A program made the translations under genes and the position numbers. Positions 8,022 through 15,801 of a DNA stretch of 64,000 nucleotides are shown here, in pieces (the first letter of the stretch is position 1; each line of letters starts with the position of its first letter). The DNA is from Tenacibaculum finnmarkense. Its GTDB lineage: Bacteria > Bacteroidota > Bacteroidia > Flavobacteriales > Flavobacteriaceae. The notes beneath the pieces were generated by a model that saw only the letters and a program-made list of their open reading frames with translations, did not search any database and was not told the origin of the DNA. Where the stretch lies: the NCBI RefSeq assembly GCF_900239185.1, contig NZ_OENA01000097.1, positions 1 through 64,000 on the forward strand, written 5' to 3'.

Positions 8022-8993
8022 ATGATACAGCAATTATTACGGTTTGAACCTATTTTAAAATCTAAAATTTGGGGAGGGCAGAAGTTAAAAACAGTACTCC
8101 ATAAAAAAGCAACCAAAAAAGATGTTGGTGAGAGTTGGGAAATTTCAGATGTACAGCAAGATATTTCAATTGTTAGCAATGCTGCTTTAAAAGGACGCAG
8201 TTTAAAATCACTTATTCAAGAGTTTAAAGAGCAAATTGTTGGCGAAAAAGTATATTTAATTTTTGGCGATAAATTCCCGTTACTTATTAAATTTATTGAT
8301 GCTAAAAAAACCTTGAGTTTACAAGTACATCCGAATGATGTTTTGGCACAAAAAAGACATAACTCGCTCGGGAAAACCGAAATGTGGTATATTGTAGATG
8401 CTGATAAAAAAGCAAAAATAATTATTGGTTTTTCAGAGGAAACAGACAAAAAAACATTCTTAAAAACGGTTGAAAATAACGATGAATTAGCGTTGCTTAA
8501 TATCGATTATGTTAAAAAAGGCGATACTTTTTTAGTGCCATCAGGACGTGTACACGCCATTGGAAAAGGTGTTTTATTGGCAGAAATACAAGAAACGTCG
8601 GATGTTACCTATCGAATTTCCGATTGGGGAAGAAAAGATTCGAACGGAAAATTAAGAGATTTACACCTAAATTTGGCATTAGATGCCATTGATTATTCGG
8701 CAAAATCAAACTATAAAGCAGAATATTTAAAGCGTAAAAATAATCCATCAACAATTGTTGATTGTAAATATTTTACTACAAATTATTTACATTTAACTAA
8801 AAACTTGATTTTAAATAACGATGATAAAGATAGCTTTGTAATTTATATGTGTGTTGAAGGAACCGTAGTTTTTGAGTATAAAAAACAGCAGGAAAAACTT
8901 CGTTTAGGTGAAACTATTTTAGTGCCAGCTTGTATTAAAAATGTAACTGTTATCACCGAAAATGCCAAACTTTTAGAAGTTTATATTAAATAA
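8022..8993 (+). CDS. manA: Mannose-6-phosphate isomerase, class I
   Basis: The 323-residue cupin-type, zinc-dependent enzyme interconverts fructose-6-P and mannose-6-P for sugar-nucleotide supply. It shows KSKIWGG, GESWEISD, the metal ligands Q101 and H103 (LQVHPND), E120 (GKTEMWYI) and H178 (PSGRVHAIGKG). I chose the ATG at 8022. An earlier in-frame ATG at 7977 would overlap the previous gene by 41 bases and adds 15 residues with no counterpart in the family. It is the third gene of the idi operon, with a terminator at 9020-9061. Confidence 0.92.
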   Translation: MIQQLLRFEPILKSKIWGGQKLKTVLHKKATKKDVGESWEISDVQQDISIVSNAALKGRSLKSLIQEFKEQIVGEKVYLIFGDKFPLLIKFIDAKKTLSLQVHPNDVLAQKRHNSLGKTEMWYIVDADKKAKIIIGFSEETDKKTFLKTVENNDELALLNIDYVKKGDTFLVPSGRVHAIGKGVLLAEIQETSDVTYRISDWGRKDSNGKLRDLHLNLALDAIDYSAKSNYKAEYLKRKNNPSTIVDCKYFTTNYLHLTKNLILNNDDKDSFVIYMCVEGTVVFEYKKQQEKLRLGETILVPACIKNVTVITENAKLLEVYIK

Positions 8994-9019
8994 AAAACAC
9001 TTCAAAAGAAGCGTAAAAT

Positions 9020-9061
9020 AAGCCCAAAACAAGTAAATCTCTCATTTTGAGCTTCTTTTTT
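9020..9061 (+). terminator. Probable terminator after manA
   Basis: The imperfect stem aagcccaaaa (9020-9029) / ttttgagctt (9045-9054), with one mismatch, precedes cttttt. The loop is 15 bases. Confidence 0.45.
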
Positions 9062-9078
9062 ACCTTTAAGCATCAAAA

Positions 9079-9426
9079 TTAAGATGCTTTTTGTAAGTGA
9101 TATCCAAAGAGTGCTTTACAGATTATTTCTTGCTTTTTTTCTTCTTTTGAAACCGTTATCTGTAAAATAATTTCGGTGTCACTCAATTTTTTAATATTAT
9201 TTTTAATGATAAGATTATCATTTAAATAGGCGTTTTTGATAATATCAAAATCAATGCTTTTAAAACTTAAATTAGGGAAGTTTTTGTGAAATACAAGGGA
9301 AGAAGTTACGCTAGTTTCAATTTTTCGATATAAAACACCTGTTTTTAGCGTTTTATTTTTGTGAACCTGTTTTTTACTAACGGTAAATTGTAACGTACTA
9401 TTTTTAGAAGTGATTTGGGTATTCAT
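9079..9426 (-). CDS. Small protein of unknown function
   Basis: The 115-residue product has no signal peptide or membrane segment. The alternation of strands in the second half (SFKSIDFDIIKNAYLNDNLI, then EIILQITVSK and ICKALFGYHL) is reminiscent of the tail of a hotdog-fold thioesterase. No catalytic motif is visible and I do not assign it. It is convergent with manA and has no obvious partner. Start ATG at 9426. Confidence 0.55.
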   Translation of the reverse strand: MNTQITSKNSTLQFTVSKKQVHKNKTLKTGVLYRKIETSVTSSLVFHKNFPNLSFKSIDFDIIKNAYLNDNLIIKNNIKKLSDTEIILQITVSKEEKKQEIICKALFGYHLQKAS

Positions 9427-9581
9427 TATTTATGGGTTTATTGGTGGAAATTTAGATTTTTCGTAAAACGGATTTTGAACCAAGCACATTATTGTTTTTA
9501 AGCGCATATTAATTTGTTTTGACATTTTTACGGTGTTCATAGTTTGTTGAATTTTAAAAGATTTGTGAAAAAAGTATAAAA

Positions 9582-9612
9582 AAAAGGTGCTTTTTATAAA
9601 AAAGCACCTTTT
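9582..9612. terminator. Strong hairpin terminator in the 9427-9918 gap
   Basis: The stem aaaaggtgcttttt / aaaaaagcacctttt is nearly perfect and has T-runs on both strands. On the minus strand it follows the small ORF at 9634-9765 by 21 bases. This supports a short minus-strand transcript here. Confidence 0.75.
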
Positions 9613-9633
9613 GTAGTTTGTATTAAATTGGTT

Positions 9634-9765
9634 TTAAAACCGTTGTTTAAAGCGATTACTAGGCGTACTTTTTATATAGGCATATTTTTTGCGCATAGGC
9701 AACATACACTTTATCATGACGATAGTGTTTAAAATAATGCGATATGTGTATAAAAGTACTTTCAT
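9634..9765 (-). CDS. Possible 43-residue small basic protein
   Basis: This short ORF lies in a gap that would otherwise be empty. It encodes MKVLLYTYRIILNTIVMIKC followed by a very basic tail (MRKKYAYIK, NRFKQRF). The ATG is preceded on the minus strand by a TAAATTTG -7 box (9783-9790). The stop is followed by the hairpin at 9582-9612. Promoter box, ORF and terminator in the right order are the whole case. No family is recognised. It could instead be a small RNA with a chance ORF. Confidence 0.35.
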   Translation of the reverse strand: MKVLLYTYRIILNTIVMIKCMLPMRKKYAYIKSTPSNRFKQRF

Positions 9766-9771
9766 TACAAA

Positions 9772-9790
9772 TTGACTAAGGTCAAATTTA
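9772..9790 (-). promoter_or_regulatory. -7 box with adjacent small palindrome
   Basis: TAAATTTG (minus strand, 9783-9790) partly overlaps the inverted repeat TTGAC-taag-GTCAA at 9772-9785, which sits where transcription would begin. It may be an operator for the short transcript ending at 9582. Confidence 0.35.
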
Positions 9791-9887
9791 ATAAAAAAAA
9801 TCAGAAAACAGCTAAAAGCTTAAAAATAATACTGTTAAAGTTTTAATAAGCCTGCTTTTGTTCATTTTAATACTTTATTTAAATATG

Positions 9888-9895
9888 TATCTTTG
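9888..9895 (+). promoter_or_regulatory. -7 promoter box for kdsB
   Basis: TATCTTTG matches the consensus exactly. TTTT lies 19 bases upstream (9865-9868) where TTTG is expected. The distance to the kdsB ATG is 23 bases. Confidence 0.5.
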
Positions 9896-9918
9896 ATTTG
9901 TGTAAATAACTATAATTT

Positions 9919-10653
9919 ATGAAAATAATTGCAATGATTCCCGCGCGTTATAGCGCCTCTCGTTTTCCTGGGAAATTAATGAAAAATTTAGGAGGAAAAC
10001 CTGTGATTGTAAGAACCTATCAAGCTGCTGTTACTGCCAATTTATTTGATGAAGTTTATGTGGTAACCGATTCGGAAATCATCTTCAAAACCATCGAAAA
10101 AGAAGGAGGAAAGGCTATAATGAGCATCAAAGAACACGAATGTGGTTCGGATAGAATTGCCGAAGCTGTTGAAAGTTTAGAGGCAGATATTGTGGTAAAT
10201 GTTCAAGGAGATGAGCCTTTTATCGATACTGTTTCTTTATCAAAATTAATAAAATCTTTTGAAGATGATAAAAATAATACTATAGATTTAGCATCATTAA
10301 AAGTAGCAATGACATCTTTAGAAGATATTGAAAATCCTAATAATGTAAAGGTAATTACCGATGTTAATAATTTTGCTATCTACTTTTCGAGAAGTGTAAT
10401 TCCTTTTCATAGAGATAAAGAATTAAACGTTACATATTATAAACATAAAGGTGTATATGCTTTTAGAAAACAAGCCTTACTAGATTTTTATAATACGCCA
10501 ATGACGCCAATTGAAGCTGCCGAAAAAATAGAATGTATCCGTTATTTAGAGGTTGGTAAAAAAATAAAAATGATTGAAACATCGGTAGAAAGTATTGGAA
10601 TTGATACCCCTGAAGATTTAGAAAAAGCAATAAAACAACTCGAAAATGAATAA
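9919..10653 (+). CDS. kdsB: 3-deoxy-manno-octulosonate cytidylyltransferase
   Basis: The 244-residue enzyme couples KDO to CMP for lipopolysaccharide core synthesis. The nucleotide-binding signature [13 protein letters not shown] (7-19), NVQGDEPFI and ECIRYLE near the C-terminus are typical, and the length is normal. The last 8 bases overlap the HAD gene, so the two should be translationally coupled. Confidence 0.93.
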   Translation: MKIIAMIPARYSASRFPGKLMKNLGGKPVIVRTYQAAVTANLFDEVYVVTDSEIIFKTIEKEGGKAIMSIKEHECGSDRIAEAVESLEADIVVNVQGDEPFIDTVSLSKLIKSFEDDKNNTIDLASLKVAMTSLEDIENPNNVKVITDVNNFAIYFSRSVIPFHRDKELNVTYYKHKGVYAFRKQALLDFYNTPMTPIEAAEKIECIRYLEVGKKIKMIETSVESIGIDTPEDLEKAIKQLENE

Positions 10654-11332
10654 AATAAAAGTAATTGCCTTTGATGCCGATGACACACTCTGGATAAATG
10701 AAACTTTTTTTAGAGAAGCTGAAAAGGAGTTTGCGAAATTATTATCGGGCTACGAAACTGAAAATAAAATTCATCAGGAATTATATAAAAAAGAAATTGA
10801 TAATCTTAAAATTTACGGGTATGGGGTAAAAGGTTTCGTGTTATCAATGGTAGAATGTGCTTTAGAATTATCTAATTATAAAGTAGATCAAAAAATTATA
10901 GATAAAATTCTTGAAATCGGTAAAGAAATGCTAGCCCAGCCAATCGATTTATTAGATGGGGTAGAAGAAGTACTGCAAGAATTACAAGGAAGGTGTAAAA
11001 TAATTGTTGCCACCAAAGGTGATTTATTAGATCAAGAGCAAAAATTAGAAAAATCAGGTATTTTAAAATATTTTCACCATACCGAGGTAATGAGCGATAA
11101 AAAACCTGCTGATTATTTAAAGTTGATAAAGCATTTAGATATTCAGCCTTCGGAATTATTAATGATTGGAAATTCGTTGAAATCGGATGTTTTGCCTTTA
11201 ATTGAAATCGGTGCTGCTGCAATTCACGTGCCTTTTCACACCACTTGGGCGCACGAACAGGTAGAAGGAAATCAAAAATCAACAGAATATCAAACGGTTA
11301 GCAATATTACTGAAGTGTTAAATTTTTTATAG
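10646..11332 (+). CDS. HAD-family hydrolase
   Basis: The 228-residue product has HAD motif [10 protein letters not shown] (Asp10 nucleophile, Asp12 acid/base), motif II VATKG, the motif III lysine in SDKKPAD, and motif [10 protein letters not shown]. The helical cap between motifs I and II suggests subfamily I. Overlap with kdsB invites a KDO-8-phosphate phosphatase role. KdsC proteins, however, lack a cap and are shorter, so the substrate is unknown; a nucleotide or sugar-phosphate phosphatase is as likely. Confidence 0.85.
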   Translation: MNKIKVIAFDADDTLWINETFFREAEKEFAKLLSGYETENKIHQELYKKEIDNLKIYGYGVKGFVLSMVECALELSNYKVDQKIIDKILEIGKEMLAQPIDLLDGVEEVLQELQGRCKIIVATKGDLLDQEQKLEKSGILKYFHHTEVMSDKKPADYLKLIKHLDIQPSELLMIGNSLKSDVLPLIEIGAAAIHVPFHTTWAHEQVEGNQKSTEYQTVSNITEVLNFL

Positions 11333-11959
11333 ATGCAATATTTAGATATTGAAAATTGGAATAGAAAAGAGCATTTTAATCATTTTAGAACTTTAGCCGA
11401 CCCAACATTCGGGCTTGTTGCCGATGTTGATGTTTCTAGTTGTTATCGGCAAGCAAAACAGCGGAAAGACTCCTTTTTTGTACGCTATCTTCACGCGTGT
11501 ATGAAGGCAATTAATGCCATTGATAATTTTAAATACCGAATAGAAGGCAATAAAATAGCAATTCATAAGGTAATTAATGTATCAGCAACTATTGCACGAG
11601 CAGATACTACTTTTGGCTTTTCGTTTATTGATTTTTCAACTGATTTTGAGGTTTTTAATGCAAATTATCAGCAAGAAAAAAAGCGTGTACTTAGTTCCGA
11701 TAATTTATTTCCGCCTAAATATTCAGTAGCTTGTGTACATTGTTCAGCCTTGCCTTGGGTTTGTTTTACAAGTCATAAAGAACCAAATTCAGGAAATAAA
11801 AACGATAGTGTTCCACAATTTTCTTTTGGAAAAATAAAAACAGTAAACAATAAAAAATTAATGCCTGTAGCAATCAATGTGAATCATGCGTTGGTCGATG
11901 GATATCATGTAGGACAATTTTTTGATAAATTTCAGGCCGAATTAGATAAAATCGATTAA
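11333..11959 (+). CDS. Type A chloramphenicol-acetyltransferase-like acyltransferase
   Basis: The 208-residue product has the CAT fold signature NHALVDGYHVGQFF near the C-terminus. The catalytic His and the Asp four residues later are kept; the first His of HHxxxDG is Asn. Other CAT marks are NWNRKEHFNHF at the N-terminus and FGFSFIDFS. It abuts the HAD gene directly (ATG at 11333). The genomic setting is core chromosome with no mobile element. A housekeeping acyl transfer is as plausible as drug acetylation, and resistance cannot be inferred. Confidence 0.8.
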   Translation: MQYLDIENWNRKEHFNHFRTLADPTFGLVADVDVSSCYRQAKQRKDSFFVRYLHACMKAINAIDNFKYRIEGNKIAIHKVINVSATIARADTTFGFSFIDFSTDFEVFNANYQQEKKRVLSSDNLFPPKYSVACVHCSALPWVCFTSHKEPNSGNKNDSVPQFSFGKIKTVNNKKLMPVAINVNHALVDGYHVGQFFDKFQAELDKID

Positions 11960-11964
11960 TTTTG
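11957..11964 (+). promoter_or_regulatory. -7 box for the 88-residue gene
   Basis: TAATTTTG overlaps the stop codon of the CAT-like gene, 17 bases before the next ATG. It suggests the small gene has its own promoter. Confidence 0.4.
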
Positions 11965-11980
11965 CAAAAAAATAATAATT

Positions 11981-12247
11981 ATGGCAAGCATTAAAAATTT
12001 AAAAAAAGATATCGATTATACTTTAGGAGATATTATTGATATCTGTAGATTATCAGCAGCGTTAAACCCAGGTGAAACTGCAGAAAAATCAGAAGCTATT
12101 GTAGACGAAGTTTTTGAAACTTTTGATACTTTAATTGCAAAAATTAATGCTAAAAATGTTGAAAATAAAAAAGCACATTTTAAAGCAATTAGTACTGAAT
12201 TAGAAACCAAAGCAAACGCTTTAATAGAAAAATTAAATAACTTATAG
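11981..12247 (+). CDS. Small helical protein of unknown function
   Basis: The 88-residue product is almost wholly alpha-helical by composition, with heptad-like spacing. It includes DYTLGDIIDICRLSAALNP and a C-terminal helix ELETKANALIEKLNNL. It is acidic and alanine/leucine-rich, with no signal peptide. It has its own -7 box (11957-11964) and its own terminator (12269-12303), which supports a real gene. I believe similar proteins occur in other Flavobacteriaceae but know no function. Confidence 0.75.
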   Translation: MASIKNLKKDIDYTLGDIIDICRLSAALNPGETAEKSEAIVDEVFETFDTLIAKINAKNVENKKAHFKAISTELETKANALIEKLNNL

Positions 12248-12268
12248 TTAACTGTAAGTTAAATGATT

Positions 12269-12303
12269 AAAACTGATACTTTAACAGGTGTCAGTTTTTT
12301 TTT
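12269..12303 (+). terminator. Intrinsic terminator
   Basis: The 11-bp stem aaaactgatac / gtgtcagtttt, with one G-T pair, is followed by T9. Confidence 0.85.
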
Positions 12304-12342
12304 GCTGAATTTTAACATATTATAAGGAATAAAATGTTGTAA

Positions 12343-12356
12343 ATTACGTTCGTAAT
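12343..12356. promoter_or_regulatory. Palindrome upstream of the 64-residue gene
   Basis: ATTACG-tt-CGTAAT is a perfect 6-bp inverted repeat about 37 bases before the ATG at 12393, a plausible dimeric-regulator site. I see no TAnnTTTG box here. Confidence 0.3.
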
Positions 12357-12392
12357 ATAGAACATATAAACCCCCGTTAATATATAATAAAC

Positions 12393-12587
12393 ATGGCAAG
12401 AGCAATGTATGAGTACACCAAAACAGTACTAGAAAAGGTAAGTTTTAATACTGATTTATTTTGTAGAGAGCTAGAAAAAGCATTAAATAGATTATTACCT
12501 TACGAAATAAATGAATTAACCATCTGGTTAAAACAATATACTGTAAATAAGCCTAAATTATATCCTAGTTTGGCTTTAGTTAAATAA
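12393..12587 (+). CDS. 64-residue protein of unknown function
   Basis: The product starts MARAMYEYTKTVLEKVSFNT and continues with LFCRELEKALNRLLPYE and LTIWLKQY. It is a soluble-looking helical protein, basic, with one cysteine. It is independently flanked by terminators at 12269-12303 and 12595-12622 and preceded by the palindrome at 12343-12356. It is probably a conserved flavobacterial small gene; the function is unknown. Confidence 0.7.
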   Translation: MARAMYEYTKTVLEKVSFNTDLFCRELEKALNRLLPYEINELTIWLKQYTVNKPKLYPSLALVK

Positions 12588-12594
12588 TTAGTAT

Positions 12595-12622
12595 AAAAAA
12601 AGAAGCTGTATGGCTTCTTTTT
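12595..12622. terminator. Bidirectional terminator between convergent genes
   Basis: The stem aaaaaagaagc / gcttcttttt with loop tgtatg sits between the stop at 12587 (plus) and the stop at 12631 (minus) and can end both transcripts. Confidence 0.85.
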
Positions 12623-12630
12623 TTATTTTT

Positions 12631-13083
12631 CTACTGTTTTTTTTTACCTCTTAGCTTTTTTATTAGTTTGTGGTTAAATTTGTGTTCTGAAATTTGTAAA
12701 GCGAGTATTTTTTTGTAAGATAATATTTTAGAAACTTCAGATTGAAACAATGTTTTAATTTGATATTGTTCTTTTTTTATGGCATGTATTTTTTCTAAAA
12801 TATCTTTAGATTCTTTTTCGGATAATTTTTCAAAACCTCCGCTATCTGGTATTCTTTTTTTTAAAATGAAGCGTTGTTCTCTATGTAAGGCAATTCTTTT
12901 TTTGTCATATTTATTATATACTGGCCAAAATCTTTGCGCTTCACTTTGGGTTAAATTTAATTTTTCAGTTAAATAAGCAATTTTATAAGCATGTATTTTA
13001 TGCGATCCTCCTTTTCGGAATTGCGCTTGACTAGTAAAGCTAGTTAAGAAGGTTATTAATAGTAGGATTATAATTTTTTTCAT
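12631..13083 (-). CDS. Spy/CpxP-like periplasmic protein of an ECF sigma operon
   Basis: The 150-residue product has a signal peptide ending TSFTSQAQ (residue 21). The rest is helical and strongly basic with LTEKLNLTQSEAQRFWPVYN, a relative of the LTxxQ repeats of Spy/CpxP chaperones and metal sensors. It is last in the order sigma factor, putative anti-sigma, this protein. In Flavobacteriaceae this arrangement is often labelled 'sensor of ECF sigma factor'. It probably binds an envelope stress signal; the ligand is unknown. Confidence 0.7.
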   Translation of the reverse strand: MKKIIILLLITFLTSFTSQAQFRKGGSHKIHAYKIAYLTEKLNLTQSEAQRFWPVYNKYDKKRIALHREQRFILKKRIPDSGGFEKLSEKESKDILEKIHAIKKEQYQIKTLFQSEVSKILSYKKILALQISEHKFNHKLIKKLRGKKKQ

Positions 13084-13085
13084 TT

Positions 13086-13622
13086 TTATTGAATTTCATT
13101 AAAAAAAGAAGCGTTGTCAATAGTATTTAAATAGGCCTCTAAATTTTCTTTGTTTATTGAAGCGAATACATCTTCGTCAAAATCCTCAGCATCTAAAATT
13201 GTTGCTAATTCATCATTGCTACTAGTACCATATCCATTTTCGTACCAATAGGATATATCTGCTTGTGTTATATCATCAAAAGAATGTTTTTTATCAGTAG
13301 TAAGATGGTTTAAGCCTATAAAAAGTAATATTGAAGCAGCTACTGCAATAGGAATTAATTGTCGTATTTTTTTATAGAAAGAAATTGTTTTTATTTCTTT
13401 CGATGTTTTGATATTTAGTGTTGATAAAATATTTTCATCAACAGTATTAAAGTAGTTTTTAGGTGTTTTAAAACTATTTTTCTTAGAGAAATGAGCTGTT
13501 TGTATAGACGACAAAATAGTAGCTTCAATATTTTCAAAGTAATTTTCAGGAACAGAAAAATTTGTTTTCGATCCTGCTTTATTAGATATAAAATCTATTT
13601 TATTTTTTAATTCTTTATCCAT
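13086..13622 (-). CDS. Putative membrane anti-sigma factor
   Basis: The 178-residue product has one membrane segment (about 90-106, LIPIAVAASILLFIGL). Its cytoplasmic N-terminal part carries two copies of an F.(V/T)P.NYF.......ILS motif, at about 23-40 and 51-68. An acidic C-terminal part lies outside the membrane. Position between the sigma gene and the Spy-like gene, with 2-base spacing to the latter, argues for sigma-factor control. No zinc anti-sigma motif (HxxxCxxC) is seen, so the assignment rests on context and topology. Confidence 0.6.
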   Translation of the reverse strand: MDKELKNKIDFISNKAGSKTNFSVPENYFENIEATILSSIQTAHFSKKNSFKTPKNYFNTVDENILSTLNIKTSKEIKTISFYKKIRQLIPIAVAASILLFIGLNHLTTDKKHSFDDITQADISYWYENGYGTSSNDELATILDAEDFDEDVFASINKENLEAYLNTIDNASFFNEIQ

Positions 13623-13655
13623 CTCTACTTTAAGACTACCGTATTGTTAAAAGGT

Positions 13656-14204
13656 TTAATGACTGTTTTTAATAAATTTTTCAATTTTTTTTACAGCAAT
13701 GTGGTAAGATGCTTTTAAAGCCCCTATTGATGTTCCTAGTATGTCGGAAATTTGGGCATACTTCATTTCATCAAAATACTTCATGTTAAAGACTAATTGT
13801 TGCTTTTGAGGTAGTGTGGCTATTGCTTTTTGTAATACGATGGCTATTTGATCTGGGGTAAACCAGTGGTCGCTATCTAAAGAAGAAACTAATTGTTGCT
13901 GATATTCAGAAATAGCAACATTTTTTTCTTTAGCTCTTTTATTGATAAAGCTAATAGATTCGTTCGTTGCTATTCTGTACATCCAGGAATACAGTTTACT
14001 TTCTTTTTTAAAAGCACCTATATTTTTAAAAATTTTAATAAAAGTATTCTGTAAAACATCATCAGCATCGGCATGAGAAATTACAATTTTTCGTATATGC
14101 CAATACAATCGCTCTTTGTAGAGCGATAGTAATTGTTTAAAAGCTGCATCCTTTGTGGTAGGATTTTGCAGCTTTTTTATAAGTGTAAGTTCGTCTGTGG
14201 TCAA
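13656..14204 (-). CDS. ECF-type RNA polymerase sigma factor
   Basis: The 182-residue product has sigma region 2 (about 20-95: DADDVLQNTFIKIFKNI, then SWMYRIATNESI). Region 4 is at about 128-178 (LPQKQQLVFNMKYFDEMKYA, then GTSIGALKASYH). It heads a three-gene operon with the anti-sigma and Spy-like genes. The start is TTG at 14204-14202; no ATG or GTG in frame gives a full region 2. The TTG forms the end of the perfect hairpin at 14202-14221, which could limit translation. Confidence 0.9.
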   Translation of the reverse strand: MTTDELTLIKKLQNPTTKDAAFKQLLSLYKERLYWHIRKIVISHADADDVLQNTFIKIFKNIGAFKKESKLYSWMYRIATNESISFINKRAKEKNVAISEYQQQLVSSLDSDHWFTPDQIAIVLQKAIATLPQKQQLVFNMKYFDEMKYAQISDILGTSIGALKASYHIAVKKIEKFIKNSH

Positions 14205-14221
14205 CTAAAATAATTTAGTTG
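14202..14221 (-). promoter_or_regulatory. Hairpin enclosing the TTG start of the ECF sigma gene
   Basis: CAACTAAA-ataa-TTTAGTTG is a perfect 8-bp inverted repeat. On the mRNA its 3' arm ends with the UUG start codon. It may be a translational lock or a protein-binding site. Confidence 0.4.
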
Positions 14222-14265
14222 TTAGACTTTAAAGATCGTAAAAGGTTTAAAACCTAACTAAGTTT

Positions 14266-15708
14266 TTAAACTCGTTTTCTAGAACAGCCAAACAAACGTT
14301 TGTCTTTAATGGTTTTAGAAACACCTTCAGGAAGCATTTTTTCCCAACCTTCTTCGTTGTTTTTAATCATTTTTAAAACTTTTCTAGAAAATATGTGTAA
14401 GCTATCTTCATCTAAGTTTTTAATATCTACAAAGCGTCCGTTGTGTTTAAAAAACTTGTACAATTCTTTCATTCGAGGATGTACTTTTAGGTTTTCAGTA
14501 TTGATAAATTCACCTGTTTCTTGGTCTTTGTAAGGATAGGTATATATTTTTAAATCTCTGTAAAAAAGTTTACCAGAAGCCTCTAAAATTCCACCGCTAA
14601 GATTGCGATAATATTTTTCATCAAAAATTTGAACAAGACTTTGAACCCCCATTGTTAAGGCCATTCGTTCTTTGGTAAATTCACCAAAATAATCAACCAA
14701 TTTAAAGTACTCTTGATAATTGGTAATCATTACATTTTGCCCAAGTGCACAAAGTAATTCGGCTCTGTCTAAGAAATCACGCTCATTAATTTCACCTTCT
14801 GAACGAAGATTACTAAGGGTAATTTCGAAAATAATTTGTGTTTTATCGGGGTTTACTTTTTTATCGGCTAAAAACAATTGTTTAGAGCGTTCAAACATAT
14901 CCATATTTACCTTGGTAACAGGGCGGTAACTACCACGTAATGCTAAAATATTCTTTTTGTAAAGTACTTGAGCAGGCAATAAGTTGTTTCCATCAGGACC
15001 GAACATTACGGCATTTGTCATTCCGTTTTTAACCAATTGTAGGCTCATTAAACGATTATCAACATACATAAATCGAGGTCCTGAGAAATTAATCATGTCA
15101 ATTTCTAAGCGATCGCTATCAATATTATCGTAAAAAGATTTTAATAATTCCTTTGGATTATCATTTAAATAATACGCTCCATATACTAAGTTAACCCCTA
15201 AAATTCCTAAAGTTTCTTGTTGCTGACGTGCATCGGTTTCTTTAAAACGCAGGTGTAAAATAATTTCGTTATAATCTTCTAACGGATCTAACTGAAAACG
15301 AATACCAACCCATCCGTGTCCTTTAAATTTTTTAGAAAAATTAATCGTTGCAACGGTATTTGCGTAGCTAAAAAATAATTTATCAGGATGTTTTTGACGA
15401 TCAAGACGATCTTCAATTAAATCCATTTCATGTTTTAGCATTTTTTTTAATCGTTTTTCAGTTACATAACGATTATCATTTTCAATCCCATAAATAGCAT
15501 CTGAAAAATCTTTATCATAAGCACTCATTGCTTTTGCAATAGTACCTGAAGCACCTCCAGCTCTAAAAAAATTACGAACAGTTTCTTGTCCTGCACCAAT
15601 TTCAGCAAATGTCCCATAAATATGAGAATTTAAGTTAATTTTTAACGCTTTACTATTTGTGGTGGGTACGGTACTTATTTTTTTATCTCCTTTAAGTGTG
15701 ATGGCCAT
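14266..15708 (-). CDS. Conserved 480-residue protein of unknown function
   Basis: This is a soluble-looking protein with no signal peptide or membrane helix. The N-terminal third holds LNSHIYGTFAEIGAGQETVR and FFRAGGASGTIAKAMSAYD. The middle has GILGVNLVYGAYYL and AVMFGPDGNNLLPAQVLY, followed by ALRGSYRPVT. Homologues in Bacteroidetes carry, as far as I recall, nucleotidyltransferase-type labels. I see no HxGH or other adenylyltransferase motif and do not adopt them. It is divergent from the metallo-hydrolase gene at 15802, with -7 boxes for both directions in the shared gap. The extreme length of invariant-looking motifs suggests a conserved enzyme or scaffold. Confidence 0.8.
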   Translation of the reverse strand: MAITLKGDKKISTVPTTNSKALKINLNSHIYGTFAEIGAGQETVRNFFRAGGASGTIAKAMSAYDKDFSDAIYGIENDNRYVTEKRLKKMLKHEMDLIEDRLDRQKHPDKLFFSYANTVATINFSKKFKGHGWVGIRFQLDPLEDYNEIILHLRFKETDARQQQETLGILGVNLVYGAYYLNDNPKELLKSFYDNIDSDRLEIDMINFSGPRFMYVDNRLMSLQLVKNGMTNAVMFGPDGNNLLPAQVLYKKNILALRGSYRPVTKVNMDMFERSKQLFLADKKVNPDKTQIIFEITLSNLRSEGEINERDFLDRAELLCALGQNVMITNYQEYFKLVDYFGEFTKERMALTMGVQSLVQIFDEKYYRNLSGGILEASGKLFYRDLKIYTYPYKDQETGEFINTENLKVHPRMKELYKFFKHNGRFVDIKNLDEDSLHIFSRKVLKMIKNNEEGWEKMLPEGVSKTIKDKRLFGCSRKRV

Positions 15709-15732
15709 TTTTCTAATTTTATGTTATCGCTA

Positions 15733-15740
15733 CAAATGTA
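15733..15740 (-). promoter_or_regulatory. -7 box for the 480-residue gene
   Basis: The minus strand reads TACATTTG, 25 bases before the ATG at 15708. Confidence 0.45.
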
Positions 15741-15773
15741 CTTAAAATAGCAACTATCATATACTTTTTGTCT

Positions 15774-15781
15774 TATTTTTG
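15774..15781 (+). promoter_or_regulatory. -7 box for the metallo-hydrolase gene
   Basis: TATTTTTG overlaps a GTG at 15781 that could otherwise be taken as the start codon. This argues for an ATG downstream. Confidence 0.45.
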
Positions 15782-15801
15782 TGTTAACAATGATGAAAAA
15801 A

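Noticed and set aside
10896..11282. 128-residue minus-strand frame
   Set aside because: Antisense to a clear HAD gene with all four motifs; composition typical of a shadow frame.
11333..11959. Chloramphenicol resistance gene on a mobile element
   Set aside because: The gene is a CAT-family acyltransferase in core chromosome beside kdsB with no IS or integron features; resistance is not supported.
14266..15708. Nucleotidyltransferase label for the 480-residue protein
   Set aside because: No HxGH, GxGxxG or other adenylyltransferase motif could be found, so the label is not used.
15781..15801. GTG and two ATG starts upstream in the PhnP-like gene
   Set aside because: The GTG overlaps a TAnnTTTG promoter box, and the ATG at 15790 would be almost leaderless. 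Family members begin close to ITFLGTG.
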